Assembly: GCA_944472155.2 (NCBI GenBank)
Contig: OX235277.1
Span: 13,464,804 to 13,528,803, forward strand
Source of the DNA: Trichobilharzia szidati
Lineage: Eukaryota > Platyhelminthes > Trematoda > Strigeidida > Schistosomatidae
Length of the DNA stretch: 64,000 nucleotides
Direction of reading: 5' to 3'
The notes below the pieces were generated by a model that saw only the letters and a program-made list of their open reading frames with translations, was not told the DNA's origin and ran no database searches. Shown here in pieces: positions 1-10,361 of this stretch. The position numbers and the translations under genes are program-made. How positions within the stretch are numbered: the first letter of the stretch is position 1; every line of letters begins with the position of its first letter.

Positions 1-1987
1 ACCTTATTCCAAAAAGCATCTAGAACGTTTACCTGTATTATCTTATTGCAATCGATCGTACAACCTGTTTTGCTATTGTGGTGGAATCTATTCATAATTT
101 GCAGTTGTAAATTATTTTCTTAGGCAACCTTTGTTGAACTATAACCTTTAAGTAGAATAATTTTTTTGATACTAAGATGTAGCAGAAGTCATCGTTATGT
201 TTATCTCATCCTTGATCACCATTCACAGAACTTCATCTCAGTTGATATGTTGACATTCTGCTTTGTCTATAATAACTGACGTCTTTTGGATAAAGTTCCC
301 TTGTTACACATGTTTCGCTTATATTTCACTCTCGCTCCGGTCCTGTATGGTTCGACCCACTCTTTCTTAATTCTGTTCATTCAAGCCTAGTTGATTTCTG
401 AAAGTGGATCGTTTTTGACACAGCTCCACTACAACATTTTGATGAACTATGACAGTGCTTTTGACGTCACTTTGTCTACGCACCTGACAAACTGACGTTT
501 TTGACCTAATCAAACCCAGACGGTGACATTCAGCTTCTCCTGTCTCCATTATTATTCCATTACAGTTCACTATGTGACCATTACAATTTGTGCCTGTTAC
601 TTTTCATCCCTCGGAGTAACGTTCAGCATAAACCTTTCGCGGCGTTCATATCCCTCCCTCATACACCAGGGAATATATCTCATCTCTTGAATCTTATAAT
701 TTTGTTGATTATAATTAATCAATTTGGTCACCTGGCTGTTTACTCTCATGTTATCTGATGTTCTCATTGATAGTACATTCCACATGTATTTGAATAACAG
801 TCAAAATTGACAGAGTATTATTCCGTCTTCTAATTACACTTCAGTATATACGTGTAGATATACGCAATTCTAATTCGATTTATCTGGCTGATTTACACCT
901 AAAATTAATGGACTTCTTTCGGTGAGGTCTGAAGAAGAATTTATTGAGAGCAGTTGTTTGCTCTAGTTATTCTTCTTTTAATAATGTTCTGTGTTCTTCA
1001 TCTAACGCGTAACTCGAGTGCTTGATTTATTCCATTGAAAATGCATGTGGTGATGATGCTTAGAAGAAATCTGCACTACTTCCTGTCATAAAATCAGACC
1101 TATGTATGAAAGTAAACAAAACGTTATTGAAAATGGTGTTATATATCCAACTAAGCATGCAATATTTTGGTATTTACAAAACCAACTTTCGTTTCGATTA
1201 GTATTACCTAGTTAGTGGCAAAGGCATGTTCAATATTTTCGTTGTTTTGCAATCAGATTTTATCAAAATTTCCTCTTTTTAATTCTTAAATTAGTGGCAG
1301 CCAGTAAGTTGACGCACAACTATATGCCATACTCATATAAAACAGTTTACAATGCCTGGTATTAACAGAATATTTAAAGTATGACGAATAATTTGTGTCG
1401 TTTCAACAACAAGATAAACTTTGTTTTGATATCTTGGAATTACAGCAACGATGAAGGATCTTCTTCACCATAGGAGTCAGATTTACTTGAAACTCAGTAT
1501 TAATTATAGATAAACTTCAAAATGAAATAAAGTTTGAGGCTTTTCGTTCACTTTATTGTTTACCAAGATATAGATATTGAATATCCTGATATGAATAGTG
1601 CCGCCATGTTAACTTCTCTTTTGGTTATCGAATTTCCCACTTGTTATGTATAAGATTTGTATATCTGAAATACAGCAGTTAACGTTTCCAACGGTATAAG
1701 CAATGTTAAGTGGTGTTCTAGGAGTTGGTAGGCTGTTCCCACAGTCGACTACTTAGGAGACGCACCTTGCGTCGTGGATATTTAAAGGTTCAAATAATAC
1801 AAATTGAAGTTATCTAGGTATATTATTTCGAGGTATTAAAAATTAAAATTATTTGACTGGAACGCTGTATTGTGAAACACAGATTTGTTGGAATGACAGT
1901 AAGGAAAGATGGTATGGAAAACTCCACAGTAGAAATACTGTAAATTCCTGTGGCATTATTATACTGAAATAATCAAACAAACACCTC
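1..1987. other. Intron-like or intergenic DNA, no supported gene
   Basis: AT-rich DNA repeated in A2 with small changes. Short reading frames here do not stay open between copies. A possible small exon after the acceptor near 1,446 (peptide beginning TMKDLLHHRSQ) is shared by all four A copies but ends within about 21 codons; it is too short to assert. Confidence 0.5.
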
Positions 1988-2308
1988 ACCTGCTCTTGTG
2001 GAGCGAGGTATATAGGTCGTTCGATGCGTGTTTTATCTAAAAGAGTTCAAGAACACTATCCCACCTGGCTACGGAAAGGTAACAACGGAGCAATAAGGAG
2101 CGCCATTATTGAGCAAATACTCAACACTGGTCATTCGATTTGCATGGAGAAGTCGTTCAAAGTCATCTATAAAGTCAAAAGAAGCCTTCCAAAATCGACA
2201 AGCTTCCGTATACTTTGTATTGCTGAAGCCTTAGCGATTTGGATGGAAAAGCCTGATTTATACACTCAGAAGAAACTTCTCCACCCTCTCCTACTACCGT
2301 GGGTTTAA
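1988..2308 (+). pseudogene. Truncated GIY-YIG endonuclease domain of a Penelope-like element
   Basis: The frame runs from 1,988 to a TAA at 2,306-2,308, about 106 codons, without an internal stop. It opens with CSCGARYIGR, containing the YIG part of the GIY-YIG motif. It continues with EHYPTWL, then SAIIEQILNTGHSI, FKVIYKV, AEALAI and a final QKKLLHPLLLPW. This order of motifs is that of the C-terminal endonuclease of Penelope-like elements, which nicks target DNA for reverse transcription. The reverse transcriptase and the first part of the GIY-YIG domain are absent, so this is a dead 5'-truncated copy. The ATG at 2,024 is internal, not a true start. Confidence 0.85.
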
Positions 2309-2825
2309 TTCCAAGTTTATTTGTCATCAACACTTATTTATCAAAATTTTTTTTTGCAATTTTCGTATAACAATTTTCAGTAACTAACCCATTCAATCTT
2401 TTCACCTATTATCTAGTTTATTTTCATAATTGTCTCCAAACTCCTTCACTAGCATCTAATGTTTCTAAACATGTCCATATTACGTAACCCTACTCACATC
2501 TTACCAATCTTCACCCCACTTAGTTACAACTTTGATTATTAATCACACATTTTAACTTCTTCATTATTTTGATGATGTAACTCTACTCACATCTTACCAA
2601 TCTTCACCCCACTTAGTTACAACTTTGAATATTAATCACACATTTTAACTTCTTCATTATCTTGATGATATAATCAACAACCCACACTAACTGTTATTTT
2701 GATTTTGACAAACCTAATGTACACACACACACACAAAATAATTGTATATATATTTGCGACTGTACAGCTAAGTGAATGAATTCGCCGAAAAGAGACTCTT
2801 CGCTGAACTAATTTGTTCTTATTTC
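1989..2825 (+). mobile_element. 3' fragment of a Penelope-like retroelement, inserted only in A1
   Basis: A1 carries 837 bp between the flanks acacctca and aaatctattttt. These flanks are nearly adjacent in A2, A3 and A4, so the empty site is seen three times. The insert holds the C-terminal end of a GIY-YIG reading frame, then an AT-rich tail with an internal tandem duplication and a short CA run. The two or three bases between the flanks in the other copies are missing, so a small target deletion probably accompanied insertion. Such 5'-truncated ends are typical of Penelope-like elements. Confidence 0.8.
2484..2669. repeat. 93-bp tandem duplication in the element tail
   Basis: Two adjacent copies of about 93 bp (2,484-2,576 and 2,577-2,669) begin with gtaaccctactcacatc and gtaactctactcacatc and differ at few positions. 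They lie in the 3' tail of the Penelope-like fragment. Confidence 0.85.
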
Positions 2826-5388
2826 AAATCTATTTTTGTCTAGATATTAGGAAATCTGAGTGCAGCTGTTTAATCATGTCCAAAACAGTATCTCCCAACA
2901 TTTGTCAACACGTTCATTTCTTTTCATTGGATTTTTAACTTTTGTGTGAGTGCAACTCTTTCATCACTGCACAAAATCCAGAAATTCGCTTTCTGAAATT
3001 TCTAAAAATTACTGTTTCAATGTAGTAGACGGTGAGTTATATTTCTATTGTAAAATATGATATGACTTGAAAAAAGCAAAAAGAATCACAAATGCAATAT
3101 CATATAGGGATTCATCATATCTTGAAGTTCATCTTCAGCTAAGTACCACTTTCAGTATTCGACACAATGAGTTGTAATACAGTTTTAATAAACATTAGTC
3201 CACTGATAATAATCACTTCACCAGTAATGACTGGTGTGACAATATCATGGTGAAGATATCTCGAGGCCTCACAAATACAAAGATATGGATATATTGCTGT
3301 GAACGTTCTTTCCAGGGAAAATACAAAGATTCGAATTTGTGAAATGGAACTAAGATAAATTTATGTACTCACTTGAAAAGAACTAAATTAGATTCAAGAC
3401 ATGCTGCTCCCTTTTTTACTTTGCTTATCACAAAACAATTTATTGGTGGATAAATTCAATCAATGTGCCCATGTTTTTTTCACTTAAAGAATACGGTAAG
3501 CGTTGTAGTGCTTAACATTCAGTCGACTGATATGATTAATTCTGATACTACTGAGGATAATAAGAATTAAATAAGAATTACTTTTTTAATTATTGTTTTA
3601 CATCGCCCATGACATTCTTACTTAAGCGCCATCTTCGTTTTATACGGTATTATTCTGTTTTCGAATACACATTTCGTGATAATGGGGACGTATTTCACCG
3701 CCAATAATGAATAGCACTGAATTATTGCTCTGTTTTAACAACCATGAAAGAAGTGGGACTCAAGTAGAAGTTCAGGTCTCATAGTTCCAACCGATGTGCA
3801 TACTAAAACAAAAATATCTATTCCTACTAATCTGTTGAGAGGAGCTGACTTTTTGTTTGTAAACAGTAGTTATTATATTGACTTAACTGAGAATGTGAAC
3901 ATAAAAGTCATCAGATTGCATATCCCTTGATCCTTCGGTAGGGCTTATTTCATATTCTGGTTTCGCAGTCATGTGGTACACATCATTCACCACTTACTCA
4001 TGCTGTCATTACATAATCGAATTTTATTCACAATATGTCATCAGTTATCCAATACCTGATTGGCAATGTGATTGTGACGCACCAAACTTTTTCATAATGT
4101 ATAACATTTTCATCATTACGGTAAAAACGTAGTGAGTCTTATCAAATAGAATAAGGTGTAACTTCCCGTATGTTACATGCTTATTTAATAAACATATCAG
4201 CGTATATTTAGTAACACAGAAAAGCCAACAAGGATTATGTTTTATACGGTACTCAAAATCTCTCTTCACCTGTTTCTAGCGTGTGTCATAGAAATAATTT
4301 TATATGAATAGTTGTGTATTGCATTTTCACTTTTGCTAACAGGCTTTGATTTATGTTTTGTATATATTTCTCTCTTTGAAATAACGATTCATTCTATAAA
4401 CAGTGCATTGTTTGAGTAAGTCGCGTTGCCGTCCGAAGCATTTAGCCTCTAACTGCTTGTCACTAACCATCTTATAATATTTCAAACTACCATGAACCAC
4501 AAAGTTGTTTAATTAGGTAACCACACTGAAGGAACCTCACTGACAGCATTGAGCACTTCACATATGAAACTATTGATACTCACTGTGACGAATCAGTGTA
4601 AAAAATGAGTGGCATTATCAATTGGCTTTAAAATTTCCTAACATCAAATAACGATTATTATATTATGGGAGGAATGATCTGTTATTTTTATGGACCTCAA
4701 TATCTCATCACCACACAAACCATTTTGCATATTGTTTACTAGCCCGTTGTCTAGGAGGTGACTGGATTGAAGCCTTCCTGACACATAGCACCTTACTGTC
4801 ACACTTCTACTACAATCGTGGCATAAATAATTTGAGAAAAAACCGTTGCAGGTGCTTTCTGTATTTCAATGTGAATCACTCAGTATCTCTTAAGAGCTCG
4901 TTTGGGGTTGTCAAGGTTTTCGTCACTTAGATTATGTTTTGCCACTATGTATAGACAAAGTGGTTCCTTTAGATTCAGGCGAACAGGTTCAAAGATCTTA
5001 TTTTTATAAGGACATAGCAAACACTGATGAGATTGTGTTGTACATATTTAGCAAGTAATTTTGTGTGAATTGATTATATTGAAGTCTCAGTTGTGGGACA
5101 GGTTGAAAGTACAGGAAATATGTCCTCTACTCAAATAAAAGAGGATTTCACTGTAGTCTGTGTGGTTGAGATGATGAGATAGAAACGTCCCTGTGCTCAG
5201 AGTAATTCTTCAGGCTATCAGCGATAGCAGTTTAAATTTATCCAGACCATCAATATGTTTTTTGGCTTTACAAGTTGTTTCCATTCTTGGTGTTATTTCC
5301 ATTGAAATGAATTATTATCGCGAACATTAAAATGTAGGAAGACTACAAAATACACACATGGATGAGACTGGTATTGTTAAAAGCGTAA
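2826..5388. other. Intron-like DNA with decayed exon relics
   Basis: This is paralogous to 19,425-20,968, 32,507-34,052 and 41,961-44,516. Around 2,843 and 3,700 A1 has stop codons in frames that remain open in A3 and A4 (see 32,520-32,700 and 33,384-33,515). No other coding signal is convincing. Confidence 0.5.
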
Positions 5389-5512
5389 GTGTTGACTAAT
5401 AATGCAAAGTTGCATGAAGTGGGTAGAGAATATAGTAAGAATATCATAGAATATTGTGCTTTTTATGCCGTCCAACTACGGGATTCCAAAAAATTCGCGA
5501 ACACTTGCAGGC
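5389..5512 (+). CDS. Candidate exon 1 of A-type gene (copy A1)
   Basis: An open frame of about 40 codons starts near 5,389 (the upstream acceptor is weak and uncertain) and ends at a consensus donor gtaagt at 5,513, leaving one base of the next codon (phase 1). The peptide reads LTNNAKLHEVGREYSKNII and continues EYCAFYAVQLRDSKKFANTC. It is hydrophilic and helix-like, with no signal peptide or recognised motif. The frame joins in phase to 5,566-5,673. The A4 copy (44,517-44,639) has a nonsense change, a one-base deletion and a lost donor, so this copy is better preserved. The family is not recognised. Confidence 0.5.
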
Positions 5513-5565
5513 GTAAGTATAAGTACAAATATAGTGAACTTGAAATGCTTTTCGTTTCTTAACAG

Positions 5566-5673
5566 ATAACAAAGAGGTAAGATGCTTTTTATTAGTAATG
5601 GACTGCGTGCGAAGTGTTTCTCCAAAACTGTATAAAACATGGCATATACCGATGAATAATAATTCACTAAAAG
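5566..5673 (+). CDS. Candidate exon 2 of A-type gene (copy A1)
   Basis: This exon begins after a pyrimidine-rich acceptor ending ttcttaacag at 5,565. It is a symmetrical 108-nt exon, phase 1 to phase 1, ending at AAAG before gttgtt. The peptide reads NKEVRCFLLVMDCVRSVSPK and then LYKTWHIPMNNNSLK. The A4 copy at 44,710 keeps the same frame with a few replacements. Reading through the donor gives only nine more codons before a stop, which favours splicing there. The minus strand is also open here but lacks splice sites and has a less protein-like composition. Function unknown. Confidence 0.55.
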
Positions 5674-5792
5674 GTTGTTTGGAGAGTCTCTGGAGAACCT
5701 GAGTCACCTGAAATTTAAGCAACGTTCAAAAACGAATATTTCTCGAATTATGTGGAATAAATAATGGACATTTAAAATGTTGTATCTTTCAG

Positions 5793-5894
5793 TGAAGGAA
5801 AACTATATACCTGTTGGTAAATTTAGGAAATCCAACTCAATTACTTCAGGATATTTCATTACGGTATCAAATCAAACTGAGTCACCTCATTCAG
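5793..5894 (+). CDS. Candidate exon 3 of A-type gene (copy A1)
   Basis: It follows the acceptor tgtatctttcag. With one base carried from exon 2 it reads VKENYIPVGKFRKSNSITSG and then YFITVSNQTESPHS. It ends at CAG before gtggca, a usable donor, and is 102 nt, phase 1 to phase 1. If that donor is not used, the frame continues 12 codons to a TAG. A possible earlier donor (gtaaat at 5,817) would reduce it to a 24-nt micro-exon. A longer frame in another phase starting from TTG at 5,814 is rejected because it meets a stop directly after the acceptor. A4 retains the exon with four replacements. Confidence 0.5.
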
Positions 5895-5983
5895 GTGGCA
5901 TACACACCACTTATCAGACGTCATATCTTTCCCAGTAGTCGAGACCTTATAGTCATTCGCACTATTTACAATTTCAAATTCAG

Positions 5984-6121
5984 CAACAGCAGCTTCTTAG
6001 AAGTGATGATATACATGGTTATAATGGAAATAATTCTGCTGAAGAAGCAGTGGTTTACACAGCGAGATGTTCAGAAGAAACTTGTTTTCATTATTTTTGC
6101 AACACTCTGGGATTGTTTTAA
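5984..6121 (+). CDS. Candidate exon 4 remnant of A-type gene (copy A1)
   Basis: This frame reads QQQLLRSDDIHGYNGNNSAE and continues EAVVYTARCSEETCFHYFC to a stop at 6,119-6,121. Compared with A4, about 480 bp including the true acceptor and the first 20 or so codons of this exon have been lost; the present upstream sequence ends attcag and may or may not act as a new acceptor. A second, hydrophobic frame is open through the same bases, but it is not in phase with exons 3 and 5. The 3' splice boundary is not clear. Confidence 0.4.
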   Translation, partial: QQQLLRSDDIHGYNGNNSAEEAVVYTARCSEETCFHYFCNTLGLF

Positions 6122-6483
6122 GACATTAATATTAGTATGCACTGTCTCAATACTCAACTTTCCTACAAATTTATATTTATCATTATTCTGTATAGACTTA
6201 CAGAAAATGGGTAGGTATTTGATGTAACTTTAATATTGATTTAAACTGATAACAATTCTTCCATTTCACTGAGTGACTGTTCGCGAAATCTGAGAAACTG
6301 ATACACGTAGGAAACATTTATTGGAAGGTGATCTACATTATGATCCACTTCTTACCATGGTCTGTTCAATCACATTCTTTATTGTCCAGCTATCATGTGA
6401 TTACTCGTATTTGTCTTAAAAAGGTGGAATTTTACAGTTTTGAAAATTGAATAGGTAAATGGTATCCAGTAATGTGCTTACAG

Positions 6484-6689
6484 TAGTAGAGACTGCCAGT
6501 TTAGTTGATACCATTAACTATTTAGAAGACCATAAATATCGCACGATGAAAGAAAATATGAAAAAATACTTTCAAACATTGTTTTACCTTGGTTTAATAA
6601 CGTCAGATGCAAATGTACATTCCTTAGCAAGCCTATCTGTTATACAGACCTCAGTTGTGAGAAAAGAAATACCTTTTTCTGCCAAATGA
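6484..6689 (+). pseudogene. Candidate exon 5 of A-type gene, frameshifted (copy A1)
   Basis: It follows tgcttacag at 6,483 and opens in phase 1. The peptide contains VETASLVDTINYLEDHKYRT, then KENMKKYFQTLFYLGLITSD and a helical tail. Relative to A4, one base is missing near 6,672, so the frame ends early at 6,687-6,689 and loses the charged C-terminus seen in A4. The region is rich in Lys and Glu and may be helical. No family recognised. Confidence 0.5.
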
Positions 6690-6747
6690 AGAAACAATTG
6701 AAGAGGAAGTTAAATGATGAATAAAACCGTGAATATTTTCTTTACAG

Positions 6748-6755
6748 GAAGCTTC
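6748..6755 (+). other. Possible 8-nt micro-exon
   Basis: Eight bases (gaagcttc) lie between a very good acceptor (tattttctttacag) and a donor (gtaagt). A4 keeps the same spacing with different bases (aactctta). Schistosome genes use micro-exons, but eight is not a multiple of three, so this may instead be a chance pairing or the start of a short terminal exon (KLRKSPLKS). Confidence 0.25.
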
Positions 6756-6891
6756 GTAAGTCTCCACTGAAATCTTGATAAAATTTTATATTATTGTGAA
6801 CACTTGACAGTCTCGGTGACAACATCTTTTAAATTATTCATCTTTCGCCACGCGGTATGGATACAGCTATAATAGTCGTAATAATAAGAGG

Positions 6892-7160
6892 TTAATTGGT
6901 AGATGGTGACTAGCATTGGAATACGGGACGCGCATTTCTTCCTATTTAGGACTCGTCTCCTGGATGTATCTGCATTCTGCAGTGAGTGATGATGTTCTCA
7001 TTGAGTTCCGATCCCAGTGACCATAGTTTAAAACGCCAAAGCATTATCCACTCGACCACTTTGTCCATGGTAGCCACCAATTAACCTCTAATCACATGCT
7101 CAGACATCGGCGAAGCATCTATACAAGAAGCCAACATGTCACCCTGAGACTGAGTCTTTC
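6892..7160 (-). mobile_element. SM-alpha-like SINE with decayed hammerhead ribozyme (A1 copy)
   Basis: On the minus strand the element starts with a tRNA-like head (ggtggctaccatggacaaag, then tggtcgagtggataatgc, resembling an A box). It ends with a hammerhead-like block at 6,972-6,918. The conserved GAAA is present at 6,935-6,938, as are the stem-II sequence gagtcctaaatagga and the arm atgcgcgtcc. The CUGAUGA core reads GAGACGA (6,953-6,959), so catalysis is probably lost. The overall order matches what I recall of the Schistosoma SM-alpha family, whose hammerhead cleaves multimeric transcripts. The same element sits at the same place in A4, so insertion preceded duplication. Confidence 0.75.
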
Positions 7161-8551
7161 GTTTCAATCAATCGACGGGAAAATATAAAATTGAAATAAA
7201 TTATCCTAGTAATAATTGGGACACAATAATTTTCTCGGAAATAATTAGTACATCGGATTTGTGGTCTCCATCATTCGGGGCACTTTATGAATAAAGATCC
7301 CGAAAACTGAGTTCTATACAAATTCGAATCAGACAATAAGAATTTTGCTGGATGTATTTGTTGAGTGAGGAGTTACCTTTGAGTTTTGATTTCCAGCAAT
7401 ATTTTTGCGCGATTCTTTATTGATTATCATTCATTGCATTCATCAAGAATGAAACGAAATGACCAAGTAGAACATCTTCGTCACACTCGGTTTCGGACTG
7501 TTACTGAATACTGGATATGTACTTTCTATTGAAAATATCCCAAATGACCCGATTATCATCAGTGCATTTTGTGGAAAATGGTGCCGTATGCATGTTTTAA
7601 TATACAATTTAAGAATAAGAATACATGCTGAAGATGACAGTTGAATCACATTGCGAGCTAGGCCAACTCATGAGTGAAATTTGATTGGGAGAAGACGAAT
7701 CGGGCACTGGTCCGATGGTGACATCGTGATCGCACCAGGAGAAAATGAGATATCATGGACAATTGTGGTGCCATCTGAATGAGAGTGCAGGGAAGAGAAA
7801 AAATGGAGATGTGTTGCTGAAGCCGTATATTTCACTTGAAACCCAAGAGGGGGGAGAGTGAATATAATAGTTTTAGTAACAATAATAAATCAAGCATAAA
7901 AAACTTATGCATCAAATATTTCTAATAGCGATTTTTATTTACCCTATAAATTACAGCAAATTTTAAGAAGGTGATGAGTGCAAAGGAAGCGAAAATGTGA
8001 GTCTAATAACTAGGCAATAGAAATTAGATTGTTAAACTGTTATTCAACTGAATTTAATGATTTATTGATTTGTAGGCTCTTTCACTGTTTTGATATTCGT
8101 GGTATCCTCATGTATACACCTGATTTTCTTTTTCAGTTGGAGGTTAAAGTGGAAACGTACTCCATTTTTATTTTGACTCTTAAAAATTGCATGTAAACCA
8201 AACTGTTTCGTAAGCTTTAATAAGTAATTTCAATTGTAATAAAAGACTTTGCAACATCATTTGTGTTTTTGCTCATTACTGTCTTGTTATTATTATTTTG
8301 TTAGTCTGTCAAGTAATTAAAAACGAGAAATTTCGATAACTGGAAAGGTCAATTTATTTGAATCGAATCATTATCTAAGTTAGCACTACGGGATTGGGTA
8401 TGTATGTATGTAGGGAGTGTATCGGCGCTGAGGAAAAACGCCCAAGCAATTCATATACATCGGCCGATTATCGCAGAAGAAGCATACTGCGCATAATCAT
8501 TTCCATCATCAAGCAGACATACATTAGAATTTTCACCACACCACACCACAC
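7161..8551. other. Non-coding stretch with an indel difference between A1 and A4
   Basis: A1 has roughly 400 bp (about 7,290-7,700) absent from A4. No frame stays open between copies. A poly-purine run and a tgta microsatellite (8,400) are the only other marks. Confidence 0.4.
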
Positions 8552-8698
8552 CAATACAGTAAATCAATTGTAGTGATAATTGTCCTATGATTAAGACAGT
8601 TGTATTACAAAAGCTGAGAGGTGTATGAAATCTGTTGTTGACATTGAATGAAATCGAACTATTGGTCGTGTAAACGTGTAAAGATTCTGGAATAAACA
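8552..8698 (-). CDS. Candidate minus-strand exon (copy A1)
   Basis: On the minus strand, after an acceptor ending tttcatggtcag, the frame reads FIPESLHVYTTNSSISFNVN, then NRFHTPLSFCNTTVLIIGQL and a hydrophobic end. It closes in phase 1 at ATTG before gtgtgg, so it is a symmetrical 147-nt exon. Two N-glycosylation sequons (NSS, NTT) would suit a secreted or membrane protein. The A4 copy (47,723-47,869) is open with only a few replacements (Asn to Asp, Leu-Ser to Val-Thr). Gene identity and neighbouring exons are unknown. Confidence 0.4.
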
Positions 8699-10062
8699 CT
8701 GACCATGAAAATCTTAGTTAACTAAAATAATGGATTCAACGAACACTGTGAGACACACAGCAAACGCTTGGTCACTGAATAGGTGAACGGATGTTTGAAG
8801 AACGCAGAACACTGAAAACTATGAAATCCTAACTGCATATAAGATCAAAGAGGTTACATGTACGAATCACACAATGCTAAGCTTACCATGGTGCTTTCAA
8901 GACATCTGAAAGTATGACTTGTCGCTTGCGGAAGTCATAGATAGAAAGTTTGATATGATACAGCATGGCATTCCCAGCATTCGGTGCAACATTCCATCTT
9001 ATTAGCTGTTCACAAATAACAAAGAAATGATGAAGGTAGCAACTGTCTTACATAAGCAGCAACAATGTAGGGAAAAATGTATAGAATGGGCAAAATGACA
9101 ACGATTTTAATAACTAAAATTATAAGATAATTGAAACAAAGTCACCATATATTACAAATAACAGAAGACAAAAGAGCCGTTCATTCTCCCACTTACGAAG
9201 TAAGTGAAGAAATCAACGCCTAACAATCTCTGCCATAAGACCTAGACAAACTGGGGTATTGATGCGCCTTTGTAATAAAATGCACGAGCGTGTACATAAA
9301 GTTGTATGGTGACTTTCACTCCTGCATAAATAGATGCAAGTTGGTATGCAGAGCTGTGAATAAGGAATGTTTCATTTCTCAAAAGTGTTTATGTGTCCGT
9401 TGACTGAAATAGCAATGAGCTGACTTTGTGATAGACCACTTTTCATTATGACAAGCTTTAATACTCTTTGGAATATGACTTGTTCCTTTTTGAGTGGCCT
9501 AGGAAAGAATAATGGACGGCAATAAAGAACAATAAATAAGATGCAACAGTTAACGAAGTAAAGTAAAAGTGGAGGTTGAAGGATTCCTTATCGTGTTGAC
9601 TACTTAATGTTTAAAGTAGATAGGCGGAACATTTTTTAAGAAATCGACATGATATGAGACGATCAAGAAGAGTCAGAGTATAGAACTATTCCAGGGCATT
9701 TTATTTTTCACGTGGTTTCTGTTTCTATGCCCTATGTGCGGTGCTAACAGCATCTTGTGAACAAACAATTTTGTGTCTATCATGTTTATTCCTTAATGTG
9801 AAGTTGACCGTCTGATATTTGGGGGGAATCGAACGTAAGAACATTAGCTTGTGTCTGACAAAAATGCACTAAGTTTGAAACAGTCAGATGGAAACGTGGA
9901 TGTTAATGAGGCAGTTGTATCATTGGCGCACCTAGAAAAGAGGCAAGATATGCGAGAAAAGAGAAAAAATAAGATGAGATAAATCATCACTGCTGTAGGA
10001 ACCTGCCTTCATTCAGTGAAGCAGAGGAAGGTTTATCTTTATTTATAATGTTCTGCTTCCAG
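8699..10062. other. Intron-like DNA
   Basis: Paralogous to 47,870-49,218. Nothing coding is supported in A1; a minus-strand frame open in A4 (48,887-49,060) is frameshifted here. Confidence 0.45.
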
Positions 10063-10361
10063 AGAAAGCTTATTTAACAAGCGTTATCTGGGTGCAAAAT
10101 CAAGGATGGATTTGTGGTCAAGGATAGTACATCGAAAATATTTGACTTCCTTGCCTAATGAGGAAACCATATTATGCTGTAAAACGGCAGCATCTAAACC
10201 ACTTCTGTCCACTTTAAATGATAGTTGTTTAAGGCTATTAAAACTTTGCACAGAAGGTCAATGCTTGAGTGAGTATAATTTTTCCATCAATTTAAAAGGG
10301 GGAGAAATAATTGCAATCCGAATAAATTTAAATTTCGTAGAAGTACGCGATGAAAGCACCG
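10063..10361 (+). CDS. Candidate 100-codon exon of A-type region (copy A1)
   Basis: It begins after an acceptor ending tgttctgcttccag and runs open to a donor ACCG before gtaaaa at 10,362. The peptide starts ESLFNKRYLGAKSRMDLWSR, continues IVHRKYLTSLPNEETILCCK, and ends with GGEIIAIRINLNFVEVRDES. It looks like a soluble domain with a beta-rich end. A4 (49,219-49,517) keeps the frame, acceptor and donor. By hand count there are about eight replacement and five silent differences, not clearly more than neutral. The entry phase (2) differs from the upstream exons, so it may follow unseen exons or belong to another gene. Confidence 0.55.

Noticed and set aside
367..785. Two minus-strand frames of 62-67 codons near the window start
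   Set aside because: A2 carries substitutions and stops in the corresponding stretch, and no start or splice signals were seen.
5444..5722. Minus-strand frame of 92 codons over exons 1 and 2
   Set aside because: Shadow of the plus-strand exons; no splice sites; A4 version diverges at its end.
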